Positions 1 through 7,082 of a stretch of 64,000 nucleotides of DNA are shown piece after piece. A model generated the notes under the pieces. It was not told the DNA's origin, did not search any database, and worked only from the letters and a program-made list of their open reading frames with translations. The translations under genes were made by a program, and so were the position numbers. Source of the DNA: Pseudoroseicyclus tamaricis (GTDB lineage: Bacteria; Pseudomonadota; Alphaproteobacteria; Rhodobacterales; Rhodobacteraceae); the NCBI RefSeq assembly GCF_012070395.1, contig NZ_JAAFYS010000002.1, positions 806,001 through 870,000 of the forward strand, in the 5' to 3' direction. How positions within the stretch are numbered: the first letter of the stretch is position 1; every line of letters begins with the position of its first letter.

Positions 1-47
1 CGCAATGCGCCGTCGCTGTCCGCCAAACCGAAGGCCATCTGTTTCAT
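1..47 (-). CDS. Possible start of an off-window gene
   Basis: An ATG at 47 on the minus strand opens 15 codons (beginning MKQMAFGLADSDG) that run off the left edge. It lies 40 nt downstream of the stop of the large glycosyltransferase on the same strand, so it could be the next gene of that transcription unit. A weak GCAGG stretch lies upstream at normal spacing. Too little is visible to name it, and it could be chance. Confidence 0.3.
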   Translation of the reverse strand, partial: MKQMAFGLADSDGAL

Positions 48-86
48 GCCGGACCTGCCAATGAGCGAAAACGCAGCGCCCGCGGG

Positions 87-3000
87 TTACGCACTGCTTT
101 TTTCCGCGGACCCGTAGAGGATCACCTGCCGGAAGCCCAGCATGGAGGAAATTGCGCCAAGATGCAGCGCGCCCCGGATCAAATTGTCATTTCGCGGGCC
201 GGGGAGCGGCGCGAGCACAACTGCAAGGCACATGCAGTATCCGAATTTCGCGAGGGCCAGGGGGAGATTCTCTGCCCGCGACATGGCCGAGGCGCAGAAA
301 TGCAGCTGCGCATGGGTGTGCCCCATCCGGTAGCGCCGCAGCAACAGCCACCGCAGGCTCATGCGGGTGGGCGGCACCGTCTCCGTCACCATGGCGGCCG
401 GCTGCATTACGAAGCGGGCGCCGTTCCGCCGGGCCTGCTCGAAGAAGGCGGTGTCCTCCCCGCCGGTGGCGCCGAGCGCCGGGTCGAACCTCAGCCCGTC
501 GAAGGGCGCGGCGGCGAGGCGGATCATCACGTTGCAGCTGTGTCCGGCGATGGGGCGACCGTTGGCATCGAGCTCCGGCCGCGTGTCATGCACGCGCCGC
601 TGGCGCATCCAGGCCGGCGCGGTAGAGGGATAGAGCGCCTGCACGGGACCGACGACGATCTCCGCGTCATCCGCCTGTAGCTGACGAAGCAGCTGGCTGA
701 CCCAGTTCCGCGAGGCGATCTCGTCGTCGTCGATGAAGGCCAGCACCTCGATCCCTTCGGCCCGCGCCTGCCGGAGGATGGCGTTGCGGGCGACGGAGAT
801 GTTCTCCGCCGGGGCGTGCAGGTAGATCACCTCGTGGCGCGACATCGCGCCGAACCGCTCCACCATCGCCCGGGCGCTGTCGCTCCGGTCATTGTCGGAG
901 ACGATGAGCGTCAGGGGCACCCCGTCGAGGCCGCGCTGATCCTCCAGCGATTCCAGCGTCTCCAGCAGCTGATCGCGGCGGAAGGTGCAGATGCCGACGG
1001 CGACACGCTCCGGCGTCAGCGGCGCCGCCTCCTTCGGCCGCGCCGGCAGCTTGTAGGGCTGGCCGCTGGTGAGGTTCAGGACCATCTGCCGCCAGAAGCC
1101 GGCGGACCATGCGAGGTGCATCATCCCCGCGAGCGGCCCGGCGGCGAGGCCGAGCAGCGAGCGCCTCGACAGCGCCAGCGCCAGCCCGCCGAGGAGGCAC
1201 CCCGTCATCCAGACGACGAGGAAGATGGCGAGGATCGGCAGCCACGGCGCGAAGAGCGCCAGCGCGACTGAGGGGGCGAGCGCGATCATGATGAGCTGGC
1301 GGAGGCGCGGCCGGGAGCCGTGCTTGTACATCGTGCGCGCCCGCCCCCGCCCGAAGTTGTAGTACTGGCGCATGAGCGAGGCGGCGCCGTCCCGCGGCAG
1401 GTACTGCAGCCCCGTGCGGGCCGTCAGCCAGATCTGCGCGCCGATGGAGGCGAGGCGCAGGTCGAGCTCGGCATCCTCGTTGTGCGAGAAGGTCTCGTCG
1501 TACCCCCCTGCCCTGCGAAAGCCGGCCATCTGCATCAGCGCGTGGTGGCCATGATCGACGAACTTGCCGCTCGGGCTGTTGCGATGCGCCGCGCCGCCGT
1601 TGCCGAGGGGAGAGTTCTGGGCCATCGCGATGGCCCGCTGCAGGAAGCCCGTCCCCGTCGCCTCCATCGAGACGACGATGCTCTCGGCCTGCTGCCGCTG
1701 CGCCTCCTCCAGCAGGATGTCGCAGTAATCGTCCGGGTAGCGGGCGTGGGCATCGAGCCGGATGAGCCAGCTCATCCCCTCGCCGTAGGTCTCGCAGGCA
1801 AGATTGATGCCGGCGCTCTGCAGCTTCTTCGGGTTGTCGAGCAGGCTGATGCTGCCGGGCATGGCACCGGCCTTGCGCAGCACGACATCCTGCGTGCCAT
1901 CCTCCGAGCCGCCATCGGCGACGACGACCCGCGCCTCCCGCCCGCTCTCGCCGCAGCGACGCAGGAACGGGACGATGGAGTCGATGACATCGCCGAGATG
2001 CGCCTCCTCGTTCAACGCCGGGATGACGACCAGCACGCCGCCGCTCTCCAGCACCCGCTCGACCTTGGCGAGCTCCTTGGGGGCGACATCGAAGGCCTCC
2101 CCCGTGACGCCGGCGACGAGGACCTCGCAATCGGCCCGATGGCATGTCCAGCGGTCGGCCGGGACCTTGGCATAGGCGGCGCGAAGCTCCGCCACACGGG
2201 TCTCGGTGATCTGCTCCAGCGCGTCGTGCACAGCCTCGCCGGTGTCGTCCTTCACGACCAGCCCGACGCCGAGCTCGCTCGTCACCCGCTCAACCTCGCT
2301 GCCAGCGTGGACAATGCCGGGGACATGGTGCTGCCCCGCCTCGTAGAGCCGGTTCGGCAGCAGCCACTCCGAGTTGCCGCCCGCCTCGTAGCGGTCGATC
2401 AGCCAGGCGACGTCGATGTCGCCGTAGATGCGCGGCAGGTCGGCGGGGTAGTCGTAGGGGCCGTCGAAGCTGAGGTCGGGGTTGGCCGCGACCACGTCAT
2501 GGAAGTGGGGAATCTCGTCGAGCGCCGGGCGCCCGCGCATGACGACCCGGTAGCGCCCGGGCGACTGCCGCGTGGCCGCGTCGAGCAGCGCCAGCGACCG
2601 CTTGCAGCGCAGGATGCCATTCCAGCCGATGCGGATGGGGCTGCCGGGTTCCAGCTTTGGGCGCGGGTTCTCGCGCGGCTCGGGCGGCGGCGCGAGGGAC
2701 TTGTTTTCGACGATAAGGGTCGGCGCGCTGCATTGCCCGTATTTCTCGAAGTACTCCCGGTGGAAGGCTTCGGAGGACAGCACGAGGCGGTCGACGTTTC
2801 TGCAAAGCCGCCGCTCCACCGACCGGAGCGCCCGCGACTTCGCGCCGTCGCCGAGCATCATCCGGTGAATATCGAGCACCTCGTAGGAGAGCGGCACATG
2901 TCCGGCGCCATCTTCGGAGAACTTGCGCGCGAGAGGCGAGGCGAGCGCCAATACCTCCAGATTGCGCGCCATAATGGCATCGGGCCGCGGAAGGCCCTTC

Positions 3001-3269
3001 AGGGCGCGCATCAATCTCAGCCGGGCGGAGATCACCGTGGAAATGCGCGCGCCAAGCCGCCCGTTCTTCGTGCGGCCGAGAACAATTGCATCTTCGGGGA
3101 GAGGATCGTCCGTCCGCGCGAATCCCGCGACAAACACCTCGGCCCCGCCCTCCCGTAACATCCGCACACGGCGCCAGGCAGCAGCGTCGTTGAGATTGTA
3201 GGTCAGGTACAAAATCGTCTTGGCGCCGCTCGTCTGAGCGGCATTCGTCCTCGTCGTCTCAAATGGCAT
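87..3269 (-). CDS. Three-domain glycosyltransferase fusion (GT4-like + ExoA-like GT2 + GT2)
   Basis: This 1060-residue protein carries three glycosyltransferase units. Residues ~15-400 resemble a GT-B (GT4-like) enzyme with a Rossmann-like start (KTILYLTYNLND). Residues ~405-660 are a GT-A family 2 domain of the ExoA/succinoglycan type (VVIPALNEEAHL, VVADGGSEDGTQDV). It is followed by two or three hydrophobic segments at ~665-735. Residues ~760-1050 form a second GT2 domain (VGICTFRRDQLLETL, LIVSDND, AFIDDDEI). It probably builds a surface or exopolysaccharide repeat unit at the inner membrane. Neighbours include sulfotransferases and, 11 kb away, a flippase. Such enzymes are usually separate genes; no internal stop or frame change is visible. 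Acceptor and donor sugars cannot be told from sequence. Confidence 0.8.
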   Translation of the reverse strand: MPFETTRTNAAQTSGAKTILYLTYNLNDAAAWRRVRMLREGGAEVFVAGFARTDDPLPEDAIVLGRTKNGRLGARISTVISARLRLMRALKGLPRPDAIMARNLEVLALASPLARKFSEDGAGHVPLSYEVLDIHRMMLGDGAKSRALRSVERRLCRNVDRLVLSSEAFHREYFEKYGQCSAPTLIVENKSLAPPPEPRENPRPKLEPGSPIRIGWNGILRCKRSLALLDAATRQSPGRYRVVMRGRPALDEIPHFHDVVAANPDLSFDGPYDYPADLPRIYGDIDVAWLIDRYEAGGNSEWLLPNRLYEAGQHHVPGIVHAGSEVERVTSELGVGLVVKDDTGEAVHDALEQITETRVAELRAAYAKVPADRWTCHRADCEVLVAGVTGEAFDVAPKELAKVERVLESGGVLVVIPALNEEAHLGDVIDSIVPFLRRCGESGREARVVVADGGSEDGTQDVVLRKAGAMPGSISLLDNPKKLQSAGINLACETYGEGMSWLIRLDAHARYPDDYCDILLEEAQRQQAESIVVSMEATGTGFLQRAIAMAQNSPLGNGGAAHRNSPSGKFVDHGHHALMQMAGFRRAGGYDETFSHNEDAELDLRLASIGAQIWLTARTGLQYLPRDGAASLMRQYYNFGRGRARTMYKHGSRPRLRQLIMIALAPSVALALFAPWLPILAIFLVVWMTGCLLGGLALALSRRSLLGLAAGPLAGMMHLAWSAGFWRQMVLNLTSGQPYKLPARPKEAAPLTPERVAVGICTFRRDQLLETLESLEDQRGLDGVPLTLIVSDNDRSDSARAMVERFGAMSRHEVIYLHAPAENISVARNAILRQARAEGIEVLAFIDDDEIASRNWVSQLLRQLQADDAEIVVGPVQALYPSTAPAWMRQRRVHDTRPELDANGRPIAGHSCNVMIRLAAAPFDGLRFDPALGATGGEDTAFFEQARRNGARFVMQPAAMVTETVPPTRMSLRWLLLRRYRMGHTHAQLHFCASAMSRAENLPLALAKFGYCMCLAVVLAPLPGPRNDNLIRGALHLGAISSMLGFRQVILYGSAEKSSA

Positions 3270-3605
3270 TGAACACCCACCCAGGTTGAAAATAACGGAG
3301 ACCGAGAATTGATGTAATGAACCCCACCATCAAAAGTTGCCACGCGCATCATGGCAATCTCGCCGAGGGACACCGGCGGAAATCAGCCAAGAATTGCGGT
3401 CGGCTTTGATTTTATTCCGAAAACTTGGATCAATTGCGGGCAGAAAAGAAAATTAAGCCCGGTCAGCAGGATGCGAACTTGACTAAAATTAAGCGCATTG
3501 CCGGCTGATTGTGCAGGAATGACGCGACCGCTCGGCCCGAGGCGGGGCCGTTTCACCGAATCGGTCTTCCCGGCACGAGGCCGATCTGAGCCCTGCTTGG
3601 ACGCG
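3270..3605. other. Gene-free gap upstream of the glycosyltransferase fusion
   Basis: This 336-nt stretch separates two minus-strand genes. Its left half is AT-richer than the surroundings and should hold the promoter of the glycosyltransferase fusion. No convincing ORF, RNA gene or strong terminator hairpin is visible. Confidence 0.5.
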
Positions 3606-4400
3606 CTACAGCTGGTAGCCGAGCGTCTCCCAGATGCCCTGCCCGAGGCGGCGCTGGCCGAATTCGGCAATGGCGGCAGTGTCATCCTCGTTACGCAGCG
3701 ACAGCGGTGCGGCATCCGGCCGGAGGGGCAGGCCGAGCTCGGCGATCAGGCGGTCGACGACCTCCTCCGGCGCGTCCCGCAGATCCTCGTGGCGCAGGAA
3801 GATGCAGTCATCCAGCCCCTCCTGCTTCGCCCGCCAGGCCGCGGCATAGGCGGCGCCCCAGTTGATAAGCATCTCGTCGACCGAGGCGCCGTATTCCTTG
3901 GACGACGTCACGGCGACGACACGCGGGTCGCGCGTCATCATGACGAAGCGCGCGCCGGGGAAGAGGCTCCTGAGCCAAGGGATCCTGACAAGGTTCGCCG
4001 CGCTTTTCTCAACGAGAATATCGGCTTCACCGACAACCGACGGGCCCCAGCACTCGAGCAGCCGTCGCCGCTGCCGCTCGGCCTCCGTGGGCGGCGCGGG
4101 GGGCGTGTGCATCCTTGCGTCGAGGGCGAACCGCCCAAGCCCGCCGCGCTCCCGGTCGTTCGGGACCACGTCCTGCAGATACTGGCCCTCGCGCTCCGGC
4201 AGATCCGGGCGGAGGGTGGCGACGACGGAGCGGTCCACGAGGCATCGCTCGATCAGCGCGAGGCTACCGCGATCAAGGCCGCCGATGAAGATATAGCGTT
4301 GCTCATGGGTCTCGCGGGCAGGAGCAGTCTGCTCTTCCGTGCCTGTCTCGGCAGGTCGCTCCTCGCTCTTTGCCGCGCCCGATGGTCGCGGGACAAGCAT
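3606..4400 (-). CDS. Sulfotransferase family protein
   Basis: PAPS-dependent sulfotransferases move sulfate from 3'-phosphoadenylyl sulfate to hydroxyl groups on sugars, lipids or peptides. With the ATG at 4400 the protein has 264 residues. The N-terminal PAPS loop is recognisable but degenerate (FIGGLDRGS, residues 38-46). The 3'-phosphate-binding block is clearer (LVEKSAANLVRIPW then ARFVMMTRDPRVVAVTSSK, residues ~129-168). The frame is open further upstream to 4511, but the 4400 start has an AGGA site 8 nt away and is preferred. It lies between the glycosyltransferase fusion and the lasso-peptide cluster, on the opposite strand to the latter. Substrate unknown; a sulfated polysaccharide is the simplest guess. 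Confidence 0.72.
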   Translation of the reverse strand: MLVPRPSGAAKSEERPAETGTEEQTAPARETHEQRYIFIGGLDRGSLALIERCLVDRSVVATLRPDLPEREGQYLQDVVPNDRERGGLGRFALDARMHTPPAPPTEAERQRRRLLECWGPSVVGEADILVEKSAANLVRIPWLRSLFPGARFVMMTRDPRVVAVTSSKEYGASVDEMLINWGAAYAAAWRAKQEGLDDCIFLRHEDLRDAPEEVVDRLIAELGLPLRPDAAPLSLRNEDDTAAIAEFGQRRLGQGIWETLGYQL

Positions 4401-4804
4401 CCTCAGGATCCTGGAAAAAATCGCACTGTCCCCATCTTTGGAGGCCTGCGACGCCCCCTGTCTCCGGGCCAGTCCTACACGACCTGGGCGCACACGGCGA
4501 CAGACAAGCATGATGTGTCCAATGACATATCAAACCTTTTTGGCCCGCTCACGGAAAAGAGATTTGGAGGCCGAGTGGGTGTGACGCGGAAATGCGGGAC
4601 ACCGTCGGACCCGAGCACAGTATCGTTAGCGCCATCATCGCTGCGAAAGCCCTCTTTTCCTTGGTCTAGGGCGTCGCAAGACCTCGATTCTTTTAAGACA
4701 ATTTTCTACACCGCGCGCACGGCGGAATCGCGGGCGGCTTGTAATACAAGGTGTCTATTTCGCGATTCGTTCTATCTGACTGAATTCGTATTCGACGACC
4801 GATT
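4401..4804. other. Gene-free, AT-richer gap
   Basis: About 400 nt between the sulfotransferase start and the stop of the nucleotidyltransferase, both on the minus strand. The part nearest 4680-4800 is AT-rich and contains the hyphenated palindrome CTTGTA-A-TACAAG at 4738-4750, a candidate regulator site. No gene was recognised. Confidence 0.4.
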
Positions 4805-5929
4805 CTAAGAGAGAATACGTCTCAAGACATCCGCCATTCCCGATCGCCCCGCCTCAGCAAGGAATGGAAACGGCCGTCGCTCACAAAACAGCCAGAGCAG
4901 TTCCCGGCGACGCGGCCAGGGCAGGCCGGAGGTCCAAGGAATTAAGGCCATTTCCCTCAGAGCACAATCTTCGAGCGAAAGAGGATGCCGCGGTAGCACA
5001 ATGGGGAGAGGTCCCAGCACAGCGCAGGTCAGTTGAAGGGCAAAAAGTATCGTTCCTTCAATACCTTGCGCCTTCGCATGGGCCAGAAGATCACTCAGTT
5101 GGTCCGGGGCCAGGTCTCGGCTGATCCGGGCCAGATCCAGCAGGTAGCGGCCCCCCGGTTCGCGCCCGTAGAGGGCCCGCGTGAGGGAGATCGCCGTCAG
5201 GCAGATCACATCATGCGAAGACGGCACAGTGTACTGCGCGCCCTCGAAAGACTGGATCTCGCGCTCCGTCAGCACCTGCTCCTCGTCGCGCAGGCGAACC
5301 CCTCCGGGCTGCTGGAGACGGTGGTGCAGGTCCACCACGTTGCCCGCGTCGTCCTGGAAGTGCTGCTCTCCCAGCCCATGAATCCACCAGGCGGATAGGT
5401 TACCGCCCCCGCCCTTGAACCCCTGCTGCGCCAGGATACGCCGCGCGGTGGGCAGATCACCGGCGCCGACATAAAAATCACTGTCGCCAGAAGGCTTTAC
5501 GCACGGGTCGCCGTACAGCGTCACCTGGCTCAAAGGGCCTTTCAGGACGAGATATGGCAGCCCCGCCGCCTCGAATTCCGCCGCGATCCGCCGGGTCAGG
5601 GCGAGGCCCTTGCGGTTGATGGCGACCGTCCGCAGGCGGGTCATGTCGACCGTCGGGGCGATGGCCTCAAAGCCCGTCCAGTCCCGCAGCGTGGCCAGCG
5701 CGAGCGTCACCTGGTTCAGGCGCGCCACGTGCAGGAGCGTCGTCGGGTCCACCTCCTCCGCACCCTCACCGAGTCGCGAATCCGGCAGGCCGGCGCGGCG
5801 TCGGAGGGCTTCGACCAGCAGGGCAGAAGCGGGCCGGCAGTCGCGCTGGAGGACATCGGCGTAGTGTCGCTCGACTTCAATCATTGCCGCACCGCAGCAA
5901 TTCGCGCATGTCGAAGCCCGTGAATTCAT
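4805..5929 (-). CDS. Nucleotidyltransferase family protein (PF14907 type) beside the lasso cluster
   Basis: This 374-residue protein has the hallmarks of the 'uncharacterised nucleotidyltransferase' family PF14907: LVLKG (residues 127-131) followed by LYGDP, a DxD-type acid pair in GDSDFYV (148-154), and VDLHHRL (199-205). Members of this family recur in lasso-peptide clusters. There, to my knowledge, the pseudomycoidin enzyme PsmN has been linked to extra C-terminal modification. The gene is divergent from the precursor and shares its upstream region, which supports a tailoring role; that role is inferred. The start is uncertain: Met1 at 5929 has no good ribosome site, whereas Met16 at 5884 overlaps the stop of a tiny well-signalled ORF (see 5877-5936) and could be translated by coupling. 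Confidence 0.78.
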   Translation of the reverse strand: MNSRASTCANCCGAAMIEVERHYADVLQRDCRPASALLVEALRRRAGLPDSRLGEGAEEVDPTTLLHVARLNQVTLALATLRDWTGFEAIAPTVDMTRLRTVAINRKGLALTRRIAAEFEAAGLPYLVLKGPLSQVTLYGDPCVKPSGDSDFYVGAGDLPTARRILAQQGFKGGGGNLSAWWIHGLGEQHFQDDAGNVVDLHHRLQQPGGVRLRDEEQVLTEREIQSFEGAQYTVPSSHDVICLTAISLTRALYGREPGGRYLLDLARISRDLAPDQLSDLLAHAKAQGIEGTILFALQLTCAVLGPLPIVLPRHPLSLEDCALREMALIPWTSGLPWPRRRELLWLFCERRPFPFLAEAGRSGMADVLRRILS

Positions 5930-5936
5930 GCGACAT
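5877..5936 (-). CDS. Possible 19-codon leader ORF coupled to the nucleotidyltransferase
   Basis: An ATG at 5936 opens 19 codons (MSHEFTGFDMRELLRCGND) in a different frame from the nucleotidyltransferase. A GAAGAG ribosome site sits 7 nt upstream, better than any signal before the enzyme's own starts. Its TGA lies inside the sequence ATGATTGA at 5884-5877, overlapping the enzyme's Met16 codon, an arrangement typical of translational coupling. It could be a leader peptide, a small protein, or a frame disruption of an older N-terminus. No homology recognised. Confidence 0.35.
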   Translation of the reverse strand: MSHEFTGFDMRELLRCGND

Positions 5937-6061
5937 TTCGCGTCTCTTCACAGTCAATTTCCGCCCTAAACCTCCGCATTTTCTTCACCTTATTTTACCG
6001 CTCGCATTGCCTACCATTTTCTATTAACTTGAATTTGCGCAAGAGAGCGTCACTCTTTCTC

Positions 6062-6081
6062 ATTGCGGCTACCACCGCAAT
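6062..6081. promoter_or_regulatory. Inverted repeat in the lasso precursor upstream region
   Basis: A perfect 7-bp inverted repeat (ATTGCGG, 6-nt spacer, CCGCAAT) lies 35 nt before the precursor start. It could be an operator in the divergent promoter region or a 5'-UTR hairpin. The precursor has a good ribosome site, GAGG at 6107-6110, 6 nt before its ATG. The whole 5937-6116 stretch is AT-rich relative to the genes and must carry promoters for both directions. Confidence 0.5.
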
Positions 6082-6116
6082 CGCATCGTTTAGCAATGTA
6101 ACTTTTGAGGATAACC

Positions 6117-6269
6117 ATGACAAATCATGACGATAAACGGCAATACGAAGCCCCGGCGCTCGTCGCCGGCGGCTCTCTCGAAGAGCTGACCCAGGGTGCC
6201 TCGACGGGCACCAAGCTGGATGCCAGCTACCAGATCGGCACGCCCTTCGGCGATCTCACCTTCTCGTAA
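6117..6269 (+). CDS. Lasso peptide precursor (A gene)
   Basis: This 50-residue ORF encodes a classical lasso precursor. The leader (residues 1-26) has the Y-x-x-P-x-L recognition motif (Y10, P13, L15) bound by the RRE-type B1 protein, Gly18/19, and Thr25 in the conserved penultimate (-2) position. Cleavage after Gln26 gives a 24-residue core starting with Gly27. Asp35 lies at core position 9, so the predicted macrolactam is Gly1-Asp9 (ring GASTGTKLD). The 15-residue tail contains Tyr12, Pro17, Phe18 and Phe23, candidates for steric plugs, and ends in Ser24. The other tail acid, Asp20, is too far for a 7-9-residue ring. The next five genes are the matching biosynthesis, kinase and export genes. 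Ring, cleavage site and modification are predicted from family rules. Confidence 0.92.
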   Translation: MTNHDDKRQYEAPALVAGGSLEELTQGASTGTKLDASYQIGTPFGDLTFS

Positions 6270-6287
6270 GGTGAGTGCCTGACCACT

Positions 6288-6312
6288 CCGCCGGCGCAGT
6301 TTGCGCCGGCGG
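6288..6312 (+). promoter_or_regulatory. Strong hairpin between lasso precursor and B1 genes
   Basis: A perfect 11-bp stem (CCGCCGGCGCA / TGCGCCGGCGG) with a 3-nt loop begins 18 nt after the precursor stop and ends 27 nt before the B1 start. No T-tract follows, so it is not a full terminator. Similar hairpins behind lasso precursor genes are thought to protect the precursor mRNA or thin out transcription so that precursor exceeds enzymes; that role is inferred here. Confidence 0.7.
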
Positions 6313-6339
6313 CCCTCTGCTTCCTCCAGAGATATCGTC

Positions 6340-6615
6340 ATGACCAACGCAATCGGCCGGCTGCGCGCAGCCGACGGCTGTTACGTGTGCGAGCTCGGCG
6401 ATGGCGCCGCGATCCTCGATACGCGGGCAGACAAGTATTTCACCCTCAACGCCGTCGGCCGCTTCATCTGGGAGCAGCTCGCCCAGCCTGCGACGCAGGA
6501 CGAGATCATCGCGAAGACGGTCGGCGCCTTCGACGTCTCGGAAGAGCGCTGCCGACAGGATGTCGATCGGCTGCTCGAGAGCCTGAGACTGCAGAGCCTG
6601 GTCGAGCCCGCATGA
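6340..6615 (+). CDS. Lasso peptide biosynthesis PqqD-like protein (B1, RRE domain)
   Basis: This 91-residue protein is a stand-alone RiPP recognition element of the PqqD family, which binds the leader peptide and delivers the precursor to the B2 protease and cyclase. The pattern GDGAAILDTRADKYFTLNAVGRFIWEQL (quoted in pieces: AILDTRADKYFTLN, residues 23-36; VGRFIWEQL, 38-46) is characteristic. The C-terminal part (EEIIA-like helix, then DVDRLLESL) completes the winged fold. A split B1/B2 pair is typical of Gram-positive clusters and of a subset of proteobacterial ones. The start ATG at 6340 follows a weak AGAG site. Its stop overlaps the B2 start (ATGA). Confidence 0.88.
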   Translation: MTNAIGRLRAADGCYVCELGDGAAILDTRADKYFTLNAVGRFIWEQLAQPATQDEIIAKTVGAFDVSEERCRQDVDRLLESLRLQSLVEPA

Positions 6616-7082
6616 GGCGCGGCGATCAGGCGACGGGCCCGGCCGGGTCAGCCGTACGGTGGCGGCAGAGGCCGCTCCCGGCGCTGGCCGAAGCCCTTCG
6701 CCTCGTCACATGGACACGCCTGATGCTGTCGCTCCGCCGGGCGGCGACGCTGCGCCGCCGGATCGCGCGCCTGCCGGTCAGGCAGGCCCCGGATCTGGGA
6801 GACCTGCGGGTCGTCGCCTGGGCGGTCGCGGCGACGGCGAGGCTCGTGCCGGGCGCAAGCTGCCTCACCCAGGCGATGGCCGGGCAGGCGATGCTGGCGC
6901 GGCGGGGCATTGCTTCGGAGGTGCGCATCTCCCTGCCCCGGGACGCGGCGGCCGGGCTCGCCCCCCACGCATGGCTCCAGTGCGGCAGCACCATCCTCCT
7001 CGGCGGCACACAGGCGGAGGCGCGGGCGCATCGGACGCTGGCGATCTACGACTGCGACGGCACGACGAGGGGCGCGGCGTGA
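6612..7082 (+). CDS. Lasso peptide biosynthesis B2 protein (transglutaminase-like protease)
   Basis: This 156-residue protein is the leader peptidase of the cluster. Cysteine 84 in GASCLTQAMA and histidine 119 in PHAWLQ match the Cys-His pair of the B2 family (PF13471, transglutaminase fold). The third triad residue could not be fixed by eye. LARRGIASEV (95-104) matches the conserved block between them. The start ATG at 6612 overlaps the B1 stop (ATGA), and its own stop overlaps the cyclase start (GTGA), so translation is coupled. The frame is open upstream, but any earlier start would overlap B1 extensively. Confidence 0.88.
   Translation: MRRGDQATGPAGSAVRWRQRPLPALAEALRLVTWTRLMLSLRRAATLRRRIARLPVRQAPDLGDLRVVAWAVAATARLVPGASCLTQAMAGQAMLARRGIASEVRISLPRDAAAGLAPHAWLQCGSTILLGGTQAEARAHRTLAIYDCDGTTRGAA

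Noticed and set aside
1320-3158. Long plus-strand frame opposite the glycosyltransferase fusion
   Set aside because: Antisense shadow of a high-GC gene with Arg/Gly/Pro/Val-rich sequence and no family resemblance.
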